Below are positions 11,426 through 25,354 of a DNA stretch of 64,000 bases, piece after piece. The position numbers and the translations under genes were made by a program. The stretch covers positions 11,766,550 to 11,830,549 of the forward strand of contig NC_084707.1 in the NCBI RefSeq assembly GCF_033807575.1. The letters are read 5' to 3'. Position 1 is the first letter of the stretch, and the number at the start of each line of letters is the position of its first letter. This DNA is from Cydia pomonella. Taxonomy: Eukaryota; Arthropoda; Insecta; Lepidoptera; Tortricidae. The notes beneath the pieces are model-generated. The model was not told the origin of the DNA, ran no database searches, and was given only the letters and a program-made list of their open reading frames with translations.

Positions 11426-11986
11426 TATTATTATTATTTAAAAAAAAATAATCCTCTCAATTTGCGAATTTTGGTTTTCGCGGTGGGCCCCCTAACTCTG
11501 AACATCTTATCTTTTTTTTCATGTCAGACACGAAAGCAACACCAAAGTAGTCATAAACTACTAAGAAGATCCTACGTATTATGAAAGAAGTCGAATGTCA
11601 CTTTACTCATCTTGCAAGTGTTTTACATAAATAACGGCATTTCATTTAGTTGGCATGTAACAAAATCGATCACAAGGTCCGTGGAGCCCTTCACGACAGC
11701 TGACATCCGACCTTATCAGATGAACGTAGTGATTATATGCTCTTTGGACCTTATTTATCAATAGCAACACCATCCAGCCGCAGTTGACGTTTCATTCATT
11801 TGAATTTTGTAGAATTCAAACGGATTTTAACGTACATTGGTGTGTTATTTCATTGTTTTTATTGTCTACTCGATTCTGTGTTTAGATTTATTACATACAC
11901 ATTTTTAATTGTTAACAGTGTTGTGGAATCAGTAAATGAAATAACTCGAAGAAGTTACATTGGAAGGAGTTCAGTCGTACTACAAA
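11426..11986. promoter_or_regulatory. Upstream region and 5' leader of centrosomin
   Basis: This interval lies immediately upstream of the first cnn exon. No clear core promoter element could be assigned. It contains the word AACGTAGTGATTATATGC at about 11724, which recurs at 49145 and, inverted, near 63010, so part of it is repeat-derived. Confidence 0.3.
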
Positions 11987-14900
11987 ATGTCTGATTCTAC
12001 TGTAGACACTCCTGTTGTGTGAGTTGTTCTTTTACGTTTTTTGTAGTCAAAGTAATGTCATTTATTTTTTATTTTAAATTTAACAAAGTCAGGTCACCGG
12101 TAGCACACAGTCATATTGTTTATTTCCAACCTTAAGCATTTACTTGATTTTCAAAATAATATTTACTTTCTTTATACGCAATAATAACAATATTTCTGCT
12201 TTCTATTTCCTATACTGATTGTGTTAGAGGAAGGCTAAAGGAACTGTTAGAGAGAGACTAAGCAGAGAGCAGTAGCATGAATGGAGCACAACGGATGAAT
12301 CTTCAATGAATATATTTCATAAAGTAGTTAATACAATTAATCTAAATATATTATAAGTAACATAATAACAACACAGACTGTTTTTTATCAAGTGACAATA
12401 GATTGACTTAACAGTTCAAATCTATATTCTAAATTTGAAATATAAATTGTGGCGTGTAGCTTACAACCTTATTTCAACACTCCTCCTGAATATAGACTAT
12501 ACTGTCATCAATACATTCAATCACCTTGCATGCCCATTAACTTGTTTGTACACCATACAAACTTTCCTTTCAACAAAGGTTTAGTTAGTGCATCAGCAAT
12601 CATAAGATCTGTCTGAACATACGTAACTGTTATCTGCCCATTCATGATCGCTTCTCTCACAAAGTGATAACGTATGTCTATGTGCTTCGTCCGCTGATGA
12701 TGCACTGGATTGTCTGCAATCGCTATTGCGGATTGACTATCACTGAAGATAGGAATGAGTTCCTCGTCCTTTCTGGTGATTTCTGCAATTAACCTTCTGA
12801 GGAATATTGCCTCTCTTGCAGCTTCTGACATAGCTACGTATTCTGCCTCTGCAGTAGATAGTGCTATTGTCCTCTGCTTGATGCTTTGCCAGCAGACAGC
12901 TGCTCCTTGAGCTATAAAGGTGTAGCCAGTCCATGATTTTCTATCTTCATCACCTCCGTGACTTGCATCTGAATATCCTTGGATGAATCTGTCAGCACTG
13001 CATCTTTTGGAGTACACTATCCCACGAGATTTCGTTCCTTTTAAGTAGCGGAGCACACGCTTTGCTGCTACCCAGTGTTCTTCTGTATAGCAAGTATTAA
13101 ATTGGCTCAAAATACTGACTGCATGCGTTATGTCTGGCCTCGTACATACTGCTAAGTACATCAGAGATCCTATAAGATTCTGATATGGGATCCTATCATC
13201 AGGCTTGTGATCTGACTTCTTTAAGTGACATCCAGCAGCTGCCGGAGTTGCTGCTGTCTTGCAGTCCTCCATTCTAAAAGTCTTGAGAAGTTTTTCGATG
13301 TACCTCTCCTGATCAACTTTGATGACATCCTTTGTTTGAGTTATCTGCATACCTAAAATTAATGCAGCTTTTCCAAGATCCTTCATTTCAAATTTGGACA
13401 TGAGGTCACTCTTGACCTTACAAAGCTCGTCTTCATCATTCCAAAAAATCAACAAATCATCCACATAAACTGCTAAAATGATGATCTTGTTTCCTTTTGA
13501 TCTTGTGTAAATGCATGGTTCATTTTTGGATTGTTTAAATTGAAGTTTCTTCAATTCACTGTCAAGTTTATTGTTCCACGCTCGAGGTGCTTGCTTTAAT
13601 CCGTAAAGCGAACGGTTAAGTTGACATACATAGTCCCTCTTCTCTTTGACTTCGAAGCCTTCAGGTTGCTTCATGTAAACAGTTTCACTCAGATTTCCAT
13701 TCAAGAAAGCAGTCTTAACGTCCATCTGATCTATGTTCAGTCCAATCTTGCTTGCTAAAGCCATTAGCATTCTCAATGAACTGTGGCGTACAACAGGTGA
13801 AAAAGTCTCATTATAATCAATGCCCCACCTTTGACTGAAGCCTCTTGCCACCAGTCGGGCTTTGTATCTGCATCTATTTCCCGCGTAGTTAATACAATTA
13901 ATCTAAATATATTATAAGTAACATAATAACAACACAGACTGTTTTTTATCAAGTGACAATAGATTGACTTAACAGTTCAAATCTATATTCTAAATTTGAA
14001 ATATAAATTGTGGCGTGTAGCTTACAACCTTATTTCAACAGGAACTAATTTTTATAATATGTCATATTTTGCCAACATCGCCTTTCGATCATAATTAAGA
14101 ACAATACTTATGATTTGTCAAAGTATTTCGTGTTAGCACAGCTGAATATTACACAGGATTAGCTTTGTCGTTTATTCAATTATATAACTTTTATAGTGAG
14201 TTAAGTAAATATATGTATGTGGGCTTTTTTCCGTGCATGACATAAGTAAAGTTTTTCCATGGCAAATTTGGCCAGGGGCTTATTTACCCTAGGACCAAGG
14301 AGGCCATGGCCCGGGGCAGGGAAGTTGATTTTATTTCTTAAATGAAATATTGACACTTAATGAGGCGGCAAAGCTAACTGGCCCGGGGTGCCAAATCTTT
14401 AAATATAAATATGCCACTGACTGTAGCAAGACCTCAGGGGAGATTAAGTTTCATATTGCACCTTTGCATATTGCACCACCACAACAGACCCCAATGGAAG
14501 GAGCTGGAGGAGGCCTTTGCCAAGCGGCACACTGAGTTAAGAGACATACTCTAACTCAGAATAAAAGGGTTTAATAGATAGATAGATTGCACCTTATTTT
14601 AATTTCAACCCTTTGGAACCCTATTAAAAAAATTAGTTAACAAACGGAGTAATAGACTAATAGAAAAGTATTTATTATAAACTTCAAAACTCTGAAGTAT
14701 GCTAAACAAACAGAATGACTGTTTATATGTATATGTGTACATATGTTTGTTACAAATCTTATAACTTAAATATGAACCAACTTCCTAGTTCAGCTGGAAT
14801 TTGGAGATCTTTCTTTATTCTGATGACATTGCAATAATGTGCTATGCTTATATGCACTCCAATTCAATGTTCAAATTTAGCCAAACCAGTATAACCATTA

Positions 14901-17900
14901 CAATATGATTCTTTTAAGGCAATGCACAATGGTTGTCTATACAGCATGTCACTAATTGCACTTCTTACAACATCTACTAAATCTAGATACACTACATACA
15001 CTTTATGGCTTAGCTGTTAGCTTGAATGAAAAGAAAAGAAGATTGAATACCCACAGGGTGTGGAGGGTAACTAAAGTAAAAGCTTTGATAATCTGAACCT
15101 CGAGTACCACTAAAGCTAGCATTCCACTCCCACCATGCTAATACTACTACTAATTACCTCCAATGAACTTTAAATCATTGCTAAATGTAGATGTAGTGTA
15201 GGGACGCTCAGCCGGAAACAGCCAGGCCGTCGATCACGTGTTGCGTTCATTCAGTATGCTAAATATGCTTTTGTTTTAGTTTGTTCTAATTGAAAACAAA
15301 ACAAATTCAATTCTAATTTCTAATACATACCTTTAATTCAAATTTGACTGCCAATATTCTTTTCTGTTATGGTGGGCCACTACCTTGGACGAGTAAACCA
15401 GTATGGACTGGCCATTAACCAGGGACCGGACAACCCTTTCCGCGATAAAAGCGTAAGGGCAATGGGCGTCCCATAAACATGGCTAACACATTGAAAGACT
15501 GTCCAGTTTGAACTGCAAGCCCATTTATTTGACTAGCCCTCACCGAAAAACTTAGCAAAAAATAAAGCTAGCCCTTTGCAATTGCTTACTGCTATCCTAT
15601 ATGCCTTGCAATCCCTTAATAAGGGTTACCCTTATCATTAAGCGCTTTTTATAAAGCTTTCCCTTTAGTAATGTCATAGTTGAGCCTTGCGTGAAAGAGG
15701 CAGAATTAGTATACATCTACGCTAGTGTATGAGAAGGAAAGAAAATACGTGCCTAGGGAAGGGTTTTTTAAATAATTTTGTTCGCTTACCATCTACTACA
15801 AACTAGTACGACTACAATTACTAGTATATAGCGGGCCGGTCCCTGCCATTAACAGGCCGTTCCCCTCTCCCAAAAAACCCCGGCCGCTGGTCATAGAGGT
15901 TATATAAAACTAGTTGCCGCATGTCATGTGCCATTCAGCAAATGTCAGTGTAAGAGGAATTGCAGGAGCTGAAAATGCCGAATGCAGCGTGTTCTCGTGC
16001 AAAAACAGATCCGAAAACTCTAGACTACAAAAAAGATAAAGTTTATTTTCATCTGTAAGTACTATTACATCTAAATATTATCAAATAGTGCACTAACTTT
16101 GCAAAAAACTAAAAAACATTGTCCATCTGCAAGGGATACCACTTCATGTTACTAGATCTAATTTAGGGTAATTTTTAAGGATGACTTACTAAATATTTAT
16201 TTCAGTATAATTTCTAATTTGCGTTGATTATTATTATATTATTTATATCAAACATTAACATAATTTACTCAATCAAATAAATAGTATTATAGTTTCTATT
16301 TTCCTTCGTGAGCTTCTACGGATTATCGTCTTATCTATTGTTTAAAAACCGCAAAGGCGCGTGCCACTATGAAAAAATGGTCAAGCCGCATAGGTAGCGT
16401 TTATTGAATTACTACTCTATTGAGCACGAAATAAGATTCATTATGAACTAATACAGAATTCTAACATAATAGCTGTCTGATCTCTATTGGTGCGTCTAAG
16501 GTAGGCGACTAAACGCTCTCAAACCAGCTTAACTTGTGACACTGCGATCCGAAACAAAGATACGTATTCGAAGACCTCGCTTGCACTGGTAATGCGAGCG
16601 CACGGCTAGCTAGCGCCAAGGAAGCAATGTTATGTTTCTCGAGGAGCAGGTAAAAAACAGGGCCGGATTTTCACACAAATATATTTGGGTGGTTTTACGA
16701 AATAACGCTAACTCTTCAGACTTCTAACAAACTGACACTGTTTGTATGGTTTGCTTGAAAGAGTTAGCGTGATTTGACTCTAAACGATATGCATATTTTG
16801 TATTATATTTATTTATTTTATGCATACACTATTATGTATATGTTACTTATTTTTTTGTTGACTCATAATATAAATTTGTATAAATGTTTTACTAATTTTT
16901 TTTAAAATTAGCAAACAACTGTTTAAACACTTGATTATAAAAATGAGTATATCTCGTTATTATTGCAATTACACAAACCCATTCTGTTAGATGTGTACCT
17001 ACTATTTAAATAGTGTTATGTTTTATCTCTTTAAATTAAACAACGTAAAACCACCCATATATATTTGTGTGAAAATCCGGCCCTGTTTTTTACCTGCTCC
17101 TCGAGAAACATAACATTGCTTCCTTGGCGCTAGCTAGCCGTGCGCTCGCATTACCAGTGCAAGCGAGGTCTTCGAATACGTATCTTTGTTTCGGATCGCA
17201 GTGTCACAAGTTAAGCTGGTTTGAGAGCGTTTAGTCGCCTACCTTAGACGCACCAATAGAGATCAGACAGCTATTCTGTTAGAATTCTGTATTAGTTCAT
17301 AATGAATCTTATTCCGTGCTCAATAGAGTAGTAATTCAATAAACGCTACCTATGCGGCTTGACCATTTTTTCATAATGGCACGCGCCTTTGCGGTTTTTA
17401 AACAATAGATAAGACGATAATCCGTAGAAGCTCACGGAGGAAAATAGAAACTATAATCATAAATAAAGTGAATTGAACGATAGACTACTGTTAGAAAATT
17501 CATTATTCCTTAGTTTGACGACCGGCCGACCTAATGGGTAGTGACCCTGACTATGAAGCCAATAGTCCTGGGTTCTAATCCCGGTAAGGGCGTTTATTTG
17601 TGTGATGAAAACACAGACATTTGTTCCTGAGTCATGCACATATGCATTAGGGTATTTAGAACCAGTGTACAAAGTATCATAACAACCGGTGTAGCGGTTT
17701 CGAAGAAATTAACAAATTACCTTTTTTTACTTTGGAGTAGCCTGTATGTGTTAGTAGCTCCTAAGAATAGTATGGAACTTTCTTCGACCTTTTTGATTAT
17801 CTTTTTTATTTATGACACTAATAAGCTTCTGACTTTTGAAAAATGTCATCATTATCAAATATTTCGAACAAATTGTCAAAAACACTGCCAAAGATTATTA

Positions 17901-20900
17901 TTGCAAATATGTAGGTTTTGTTCGAAAAAAAATTTTTTTTTTCGTTTGTTCTAATTAAAAAAATATTAACGTCAGAGCATTCCTCAGAAGTAACCCTACG
18001 TGGGATTTCAGGGTTTGTCCAATGGCTAAGGTCACCCTGTATACGTATGTAAATCGTCGCCTAGTACCCATAGTACAAGCTTTGCTTAGTTTGGGGCTAG
18101 GTCAATCTGTGTAGGTAAGATTATCCCGAAATATTTACTTAAATATTTTATTTATTTCTACATGTATTTTTATTCAACATTTGAAATATTGTATGCTTAA
18201 GGTTGTATTTTATTTATTTTAAAGTATTTACATTAAATATTTATATAAAATAAATATTTCCATAAATTTTAATTTATTACTCTGATATCACTGTAACAAA
18301 GATAGTGATGTTAGTGAAAAAAAAGCGGCCAAGTGTGAGTCGGACTCGCCCATGATGGGTTCCGTACCATTTATGACGTATAAAAAAAAAACTACTTACT
18401 AGATCTCGTTCAAACCAATTTTCGGTGGAAGTTTGTATGGTAATGTACATCATATATTTTTTTTAGGTTTATCATTCTCTTATTTTAGAAGTTACAGGGG
18501 GGAGGGACATACACATTTTACCACTTTGGAAGTGTCTCTCGCGCAAACTATTCAGTTTAGAAAAAAATGATATTAGAAACCTCAATATCATTTTTGAAGA
18601 CCTATCATAGATACCCCACACGTATGGGTTTGATAAAAAAAGATTTTTTGAGTTTCAGTTCTAAGTATGGGGAACCCTCAAAAAAAAATTTTTTTTTCTA
18701 TTTTTGTGTGAAAATCTTAATGCGGTTCATAGAATACATCTACTTACCAAGTTTGAACAGTATAGCTCTTATAGTTTCGGAAAAAAGTGGCTGTGCCATA
18801 ATCGGACAGACAGACGGACATGACGAATCTATAAGGGTTCCGTTTTTTGCCATTTGGCTACGGAACCCTAAAGACCAATATCGATATAAACATTATCAAT
18901 ATATTATTATTTTTATTTATTAAATGCTCTACATGCATTAAGGGTTTATGTGGGGAGCCTATATATATAATGTACCAAAAAAGCATAGGTGGTCTAATGT
19001 ATGCATCGAATGAAGTTATTGATTTATGTCGTCTTTGCGAAGAGGAAATCCAGAATTCCAGAAGCACTTAAATGATGACAAAAAAGTTAGCCGATCTTGT
19101 ACACCGCAATGGGTTACAATTAACGTGTTTAAAACGTTATGTTGGTAGACAACTGTTTTCAAACATCGAGACTCATTACTTTGATAATGACTTTATTGTG
19201 CACAATATTGAACTTGCGAAAACAGTCACACGAAAGTATAGGTACCAGTATTAGGATAACTTATTTATCTAAAAAGACTGACCCTAAGAAATGCGTTAGG
19301 CACATATACACATAACTTATTAATTTTAAGAATCAATAGAATTTCATTATAATATGAATAAGTAAAAGATTATGTAAAAGTTGTTTTTTGTTGTTTTATA
19401 TTATAAAAAATGTTATTTCTAAAAAATACAGTGTAAAAAGGGTCATTCTACTTTTTACTACGGGTTTACGCGATTTCAAAGAATCTTGATATTTTAATAT
19501 TTGTAATGCATTTTAACTTACACTAGCTACTAAAACATGATAAGCACAGATTAGGCCTCAATATTTGACCTTATTTTATTCATTTTTTAGAATTTATAGC
19601 CTGGAGTACGCAAACATACAACTATGTTACCGTCGCTGCCTTTTTACTTATAATGATAACTTTTACATTGGTTCCAAGACTTCCAAGGTATCGTTAGTGC
19701 GGCATTAAAATATGCTTTTACATTACATGTGGTGCTACTTTTCCGCACTAGTGCGTAAATTAGCACATTATGTAACTATGTCGAAACTTTGTATGATACA
19801 AGTGCGAATAGGTAATTCGCCACTCGTGTCGATTTAAAACAGTCCCTCCGGTCGTGTTTTAATTTATCGCCACTTGTTACGAATTTCCTATTTTTCGCAC
19901 TTGTATAGTAAATAACTATAATGTAAAAAACGGAACCCTTATGGATTCGCCATGTCTCTCTGTCTGTCCGTCCGTATGTCACAGCCACTTTTTTCCGAAA
20001 CTATAAGAACTATACTGTTGAAACTTGGTAAGTAGATGTATTCTGTGAACCGAATTAAGATTTTCACACAAAAATAGAAAAAAAAAAACAATAAATTTTG
20101 GGGGTTCCCCATACTTAGAACTGAAACTCTAATTTTTTTTTTCATCAAACCCATACGTGTGGGGTGGATAGGTCTTCAAAAATGATATTGAGGTTTCAAT
20201 ATAATTTTTTTCTAAACTGAATAGTTTGCGCGAGAGACACTTCCAAAGTGGTAAAATGTGTGTCCCCCCCCCCCTCCCCTGTAACTTCTAAAATAAGAGA
20301 ATGATAAAACTAAAAATAAATATTTGATGTACATTACCATGCAAACTTCCACCGAAAATTGGTTTGAACGAGATCTAGTAAGTAGTTTTTTTTAATACGT
20401 CATAAATGGTACGGAACTCTTTATGGGCGAGTCCGACTCTATACTATGATCAATTTATATTTAGAGTTACGTAATCTTAATATTACTTAAAGAAAATTAA
20501 TGTCGCCCAAAACAATACCGCGTCCAGGAAGTAACGCATAAATCGAAATTTGGAGCAGCGCTACGTAACGACGCTTCCACTTCTATTTCTGTGTGTCGAA
20601 GAGTGCATGTTGACCATTTTTTCCCATCGGTTACTGCTCATTGTGAAGTATTCGACTCTGTAAAACCAGAGTAAATGTGACCCGGAGCTCCGTACATCTG
20701 CGTCATCAAAGAGCGCACACTGATTTGTCATTAAACCGCTCGACTCGCCTTCGCTCGGTGTGCGATATGTAACACGTCTGGACGCAGCATCCGTCACCCC
20801 CCTCGTTCCTTGTAACATCACTCCTAAGTTCTCTTGCATCTCTTTCTTGTCCATTCCCTCCTAATTAATTCTCTCTCTATTAACGCGCACGGTAGCATGC

Positions 20901-23900
20901 GAATACTCCCGAATCCCACCCGAAGTCCCGTCCTAAATTCATTCGCTCAGTCTCATATTGTGCCGTGAAAAACAACATCAACGTCCTACTAATTACCTTA
21001 CAAATAATGTCTAAAATCGGTCGTTAATAATAGAGTAACCTTACTAATGAGTGTAAATACAATAATTACTTGCTTCGAGTTACGATAATGGATGTTTTTT
21101 TTACAAGGATTGTGATTGTGTACGTATTTATTACGTAGTAGTAAACAAATGTCAATTATCTATAAGCATTAGTGCGAAGCGGACAAGTATATGTTTATCT
21201 GTTGTGGTCGATTTGTATATTTAATTAATATGAAAGTGACGTAGAACGAGTTTAGTTCATTTGTATGCATTTTGTTGATGACTATTACAAATAATCGTGT
21301 ACCTAGTCAGTGTCTTAACGTCGCAAGTGTTACAACTAAGTTTGAAATGTGAAGTTTATATATTATTTTTTAATTATATAGTATCTGCTCGGAGCAAATA
21401 AATAGGTATACAATATGGCAACATTACCGCGGACATCTAAACATCCAACTGGCATAATTTCGCCTTTCAGGTAAGAGAATTTTGAAAAACGAAACATTAT
21501 ATGAAAATGTTATGTCATTAATTTAATCTGGGATAAGATATGGAGTCACAGAATATTGGCGCGAAAATTATTGAAGGAAATTTGATAGCAGCAGGATTGT
21601 AAATAAAGTCTAAAATTTACCCGACCGGGGAATCGAACCCGTGGTTACTGGACCTATTATTTTAAAGGAGTTATTCTAGAGTTATTTGAAATTATTAGTT
21701 GTACTTCTGTACGACGTAAAAAGGCCAAATATGACTTTCTTTGAACTAAAGGTTTCCTTTGGCAGAATTAATCTTTCCTTTTGTAAGATGTATGTAAGAA
21801 GTCGCGCCACCCAGATTTTCGATGAAGGATTTTTAATGAAGGAAGGATTTTGGGGAAGGGGGATTTATGTTTAGGTTCTATTAAGTCAAGTTTGTTTGAT
21901 ATCATTTTCAATTATATCAAACATGTAGACGCAGATTTCATCTACATCGGTTCAGCGATTATTGTTTCCCCATACAAAATTATAACTTCCCTTTTCAGAC
22001 TCTTCAGGGACGATTTTTGACTCGTAAACGGTGGCCTGGCAAAACATGTTTTTAAACGCAAATAATCTATATAAAATTGCCTACAACATTGATTCTGTAC
22101 ACTTTTTCGCTAGGAATAATATTTAAAAAGATATTAAAGCGGGAAAGTTAATTAAAATCTATTTTAAGGTACATTATTCAATATTTTCGTAAATAAACGT
22201 AAATATTCTTCACAACGTTTTCTACAAAAAGATCTGGTACACTTTTAACATGGATTTCACATTTTAAAAGATATTAAAGAGGCTTTTCTAGTTTCTCGTA
22301 AATATCTTTCAAAGTATGACACATAGCAAAAAAATCTAAACAAATAACTAACATAAAATTCACTATAGGAAACATGCAGAACATTTCGCTTGGAATTATA
22401 TTTAAAAATATATTCTTCTTCTTCTTCTTCTAATGAGATATTAAAGGGGGAATGTTAATTATAATCAGAGGCCGGAATTCTCGTGGCATTTTTGAATTAT
22501 GATAGGGACTTCTCGTTTATCGACTTCCGATATACATATATCGATACAATGTAGAACAAAACATATTAATACATATACCAATATATTAAATGTGCAATAG
22601 AGAGATATGGAATAAAAACAATGAAAAGTGCATAGTTCATAATTTAATAATTTTACATTTAATTACTTCATTTCAGTGTCTTTTTTCAATTTCATCTTCA
22701 AAACCTGTTTTAGTGCAACGAGTGTTCCATTAGTTTCTTGGTTGAGAAACAGATAGTCATATTATATAGTTTTTTGTATGTTGTGAATTTCTGATTTGTA
22801 TAAAGTGCAATTTATGGTAACTAAAATTTGTTTGATTATTGATCTCACAGACGACTATTATGTTATGAGTCTTATTTGTAATAAAGCAAAAAAAATGAAA
22901 ATAACATGGTGTTTTTTGAAACTTTCCAAATTTCTCGAGAAATCCTGATCGTGAATTCCCGTGCCTCGAGAAATAAAAAGGTCGAGAAACCAGAAACTCT
23001 AACTGAGGAGTGTCTTTTCAAAAGGGATTATTTCCACTTTCAACTTTTTTTAAACTATGAATGTAGTTTTGCTAAAAGTAGAGAAATACATATATACTTT
23101 GAGTTTCAAGTTCTAATAAGTCTTCTTGTCCTCAAAAAAAAAAACTAATTCAAAAATCAAAGTCCGGATCAAAAGGCCTTATTTCTCAAGCTAACGAATA
23201 CTATATGAAACTCAAGAAAGCAAATTACCTAAAACAATATTTTTAAACAAAGGAAAAGGATTCCAATGCAAATTGATACAGCAGATAATACAACTCGGCC
23301 TCTTTCAGCGAATAAAAAAAGGATGTAGAAAATTTGCTTAAAAAACAGTTTGGAGACGACTGGATTAGGTTACCGGAGCTGGTTTGGTATAGAACCGTAT
23401 TAGACAAATGTAATCTATCAGCAGAAGAAAATCGAGATGAAGTCGAATGCGATTGTTGCGATGATGATGCAGAAGAAGTTCACGTGTAAATGTATTCTGC
23501 TTAAACTTAAGTTAGCTATTTGCTGTAGTAGTTGTTAAGTTAATTTCACAATAAAAAGGTATCCGTTTCAAAAGAGTTTATTTCTGTGATGGACAAATCA
23601 AAAAGGTTTATTTCTCACAAGGCCGCAACAAAACGGCTTAATTCCAAAAGTTCGCATCAAAGGGACTTAACTCTGAAAAAGATATGTTAATTAACATAAT
23701 TAAGTAGGTAGATTAAGCAATATATGTAGTGCCATAACATTTATAGCAACTTAATTTAATATAATATCGAGAAAAAAGCAATTATTTCGAAATGGAAACC
23801 GTGGATTTATGATTTTCCCAATTTCCCAAAAAAAGTTCAAAGTGGAAATAAGCCCTTTTGAAAAGACACTACTCAACTATTCTTCTCGCGTCGAATGATG

Positions 23901-25323
23901 GTCCTTATGATTATGACAGTTCATTTTTAGGGTTCCGTAGCCAAATGGCAAAAAACGGAACCCATATAGATTCGTCATGTCCGTCTGTCTGTCCGATTAT
24001 GTCACCGCCACTTTTTTCCGAAACTATAAGAGCTATACTGTTCAAACTTGGTAAGTAGATGTATTCTATGAACCGCATTAGGATTTTTACACAAAAATAG
24101 AAAAAAAAAAACAATAAATTTTGGGGGTTCCCCATACTTAGAACTGAAACTCATAAAATCTTTTTCCATCAGACCCAGACGTGTGGGGTATCTATGGATA
24201 GGTCTTTAAAAATGATATTGAGGTTTCTAATATCATTTTTTTCTAAACTGGATAGTTTGCGCGAGAGACACTTCCAAAGTGGTAAAATGTGTCCCCCCCC
24301 CCGTAACATCCAAAATAACAGAATGAAAAATCTAAAAAAAATATATGATATACATTACCATGCAAACTTCCACCGAAAATTGGTTTGAACGAGATCTAGT
24401 AAGTAGTTTTTTTTTTAATACGTCATAAAATTAAAAAAAAAAAAATTGTCAAACACATACGTGTGGGGTATCTATGGATAGGTCTTCCAAAATGATATTT
24501 AGGTTTCTAATATCATTTTTTTCTAAGCTGAATAGTTTGCGCGAGAGACGCTTCCAAAGTGAAAAAAATTGTGTCCCCTCCCCTGTAACTTCTAAAATAA
24601 CAGAATGAAAAATCTAAAAAAAATATATGATATACATTACCATGCAAACTTCCACCGAAAATTGGTTTGAACGAGATCTAGTAAGTAGTTTTTTTTTAAT
24701 ACGTCATAAATGTACGGAACCCTTCATGGGCGAGTCCGACTCGCACTTGGCCGCTTTTTTATACGGAGTAGGTAGCTGTCGCGTAAAATGTTTTTAGGCA
24801 TTTTTTAAGTTTAGCACATTAATTCATTTAAAAATGTAACTTTCAAGCGATATAAATACGGTAAAAACATAGAATCTTTAATTATTGTTTAAAATTAGAC
24901 CTAACCAAAAGAGACTGAGGAACTGTCATTCGACGCGAGAGGTATAAGACATAGTCTTTGAGTCTTTAATAAAATAAAAAATAACCGGCCAAGTGAGAGT
25001 CCTCGAGACTCGCGCACCAAGGGATCCGTAGAAACCTGTAGGTATATATTATATAACTAAAAATTTACGGTTTTCGCAATTTTTCCTTTATCTGTGCTAC
25101 AAGATTTATCGTACCAAATTTCAAGATTCTGAGTTCACGGGAAGTACCATGTAGGTTTTGATTCCCTTGCGAGTGTCGAAAATTTGCGGCATAAACGGCT
25201 GTATCTTTTGATTGCGTTGGCTTAGAAGTTTGTTTTTTTCACAGCTCCAAAGGACAGTAGACCTGAGTATTTGATATAAATTCCAGCTTGATACCTCCAC
25301 GCGTTCCTGAGAAAAAGGGTCTT

Positions 25324-25354
<31 letters not shown>

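Larger units (their letters stand above)
12222..14040 (-). mobile_element. Copia (Ty1/copia) retrotransposon with a large internal deletion
   Basis: On the minus strand the element runs from a partial 5' LTR (14040-13885) to a complete 3' LTR (12479-12222, 258 bp, TGTTG...TAACA). The 156 bases shared by the two LTRs are identical. A purine-rich tract (CAGGAGGAG) lies immediately before the 3' LTR, as expected. Between the LTRs only the reverse transcriptase/RNase H part of pol remains. The 3' part of the 5' LTR, the primer site, gag, protease and integrase are missing. No matching target duplication is evident (GATTG and GGAAC flank the ends). It lies in cnn intron 1. Confidence 0.9.

Noticed and set aside
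20561..20854. A 97-codon minus-strand frame with a protein-like composition
   Set aside because: No family recognised, no splice or promoter support, and it lies inside a cnn intron near repeats. Kept only as a remark on the intron.
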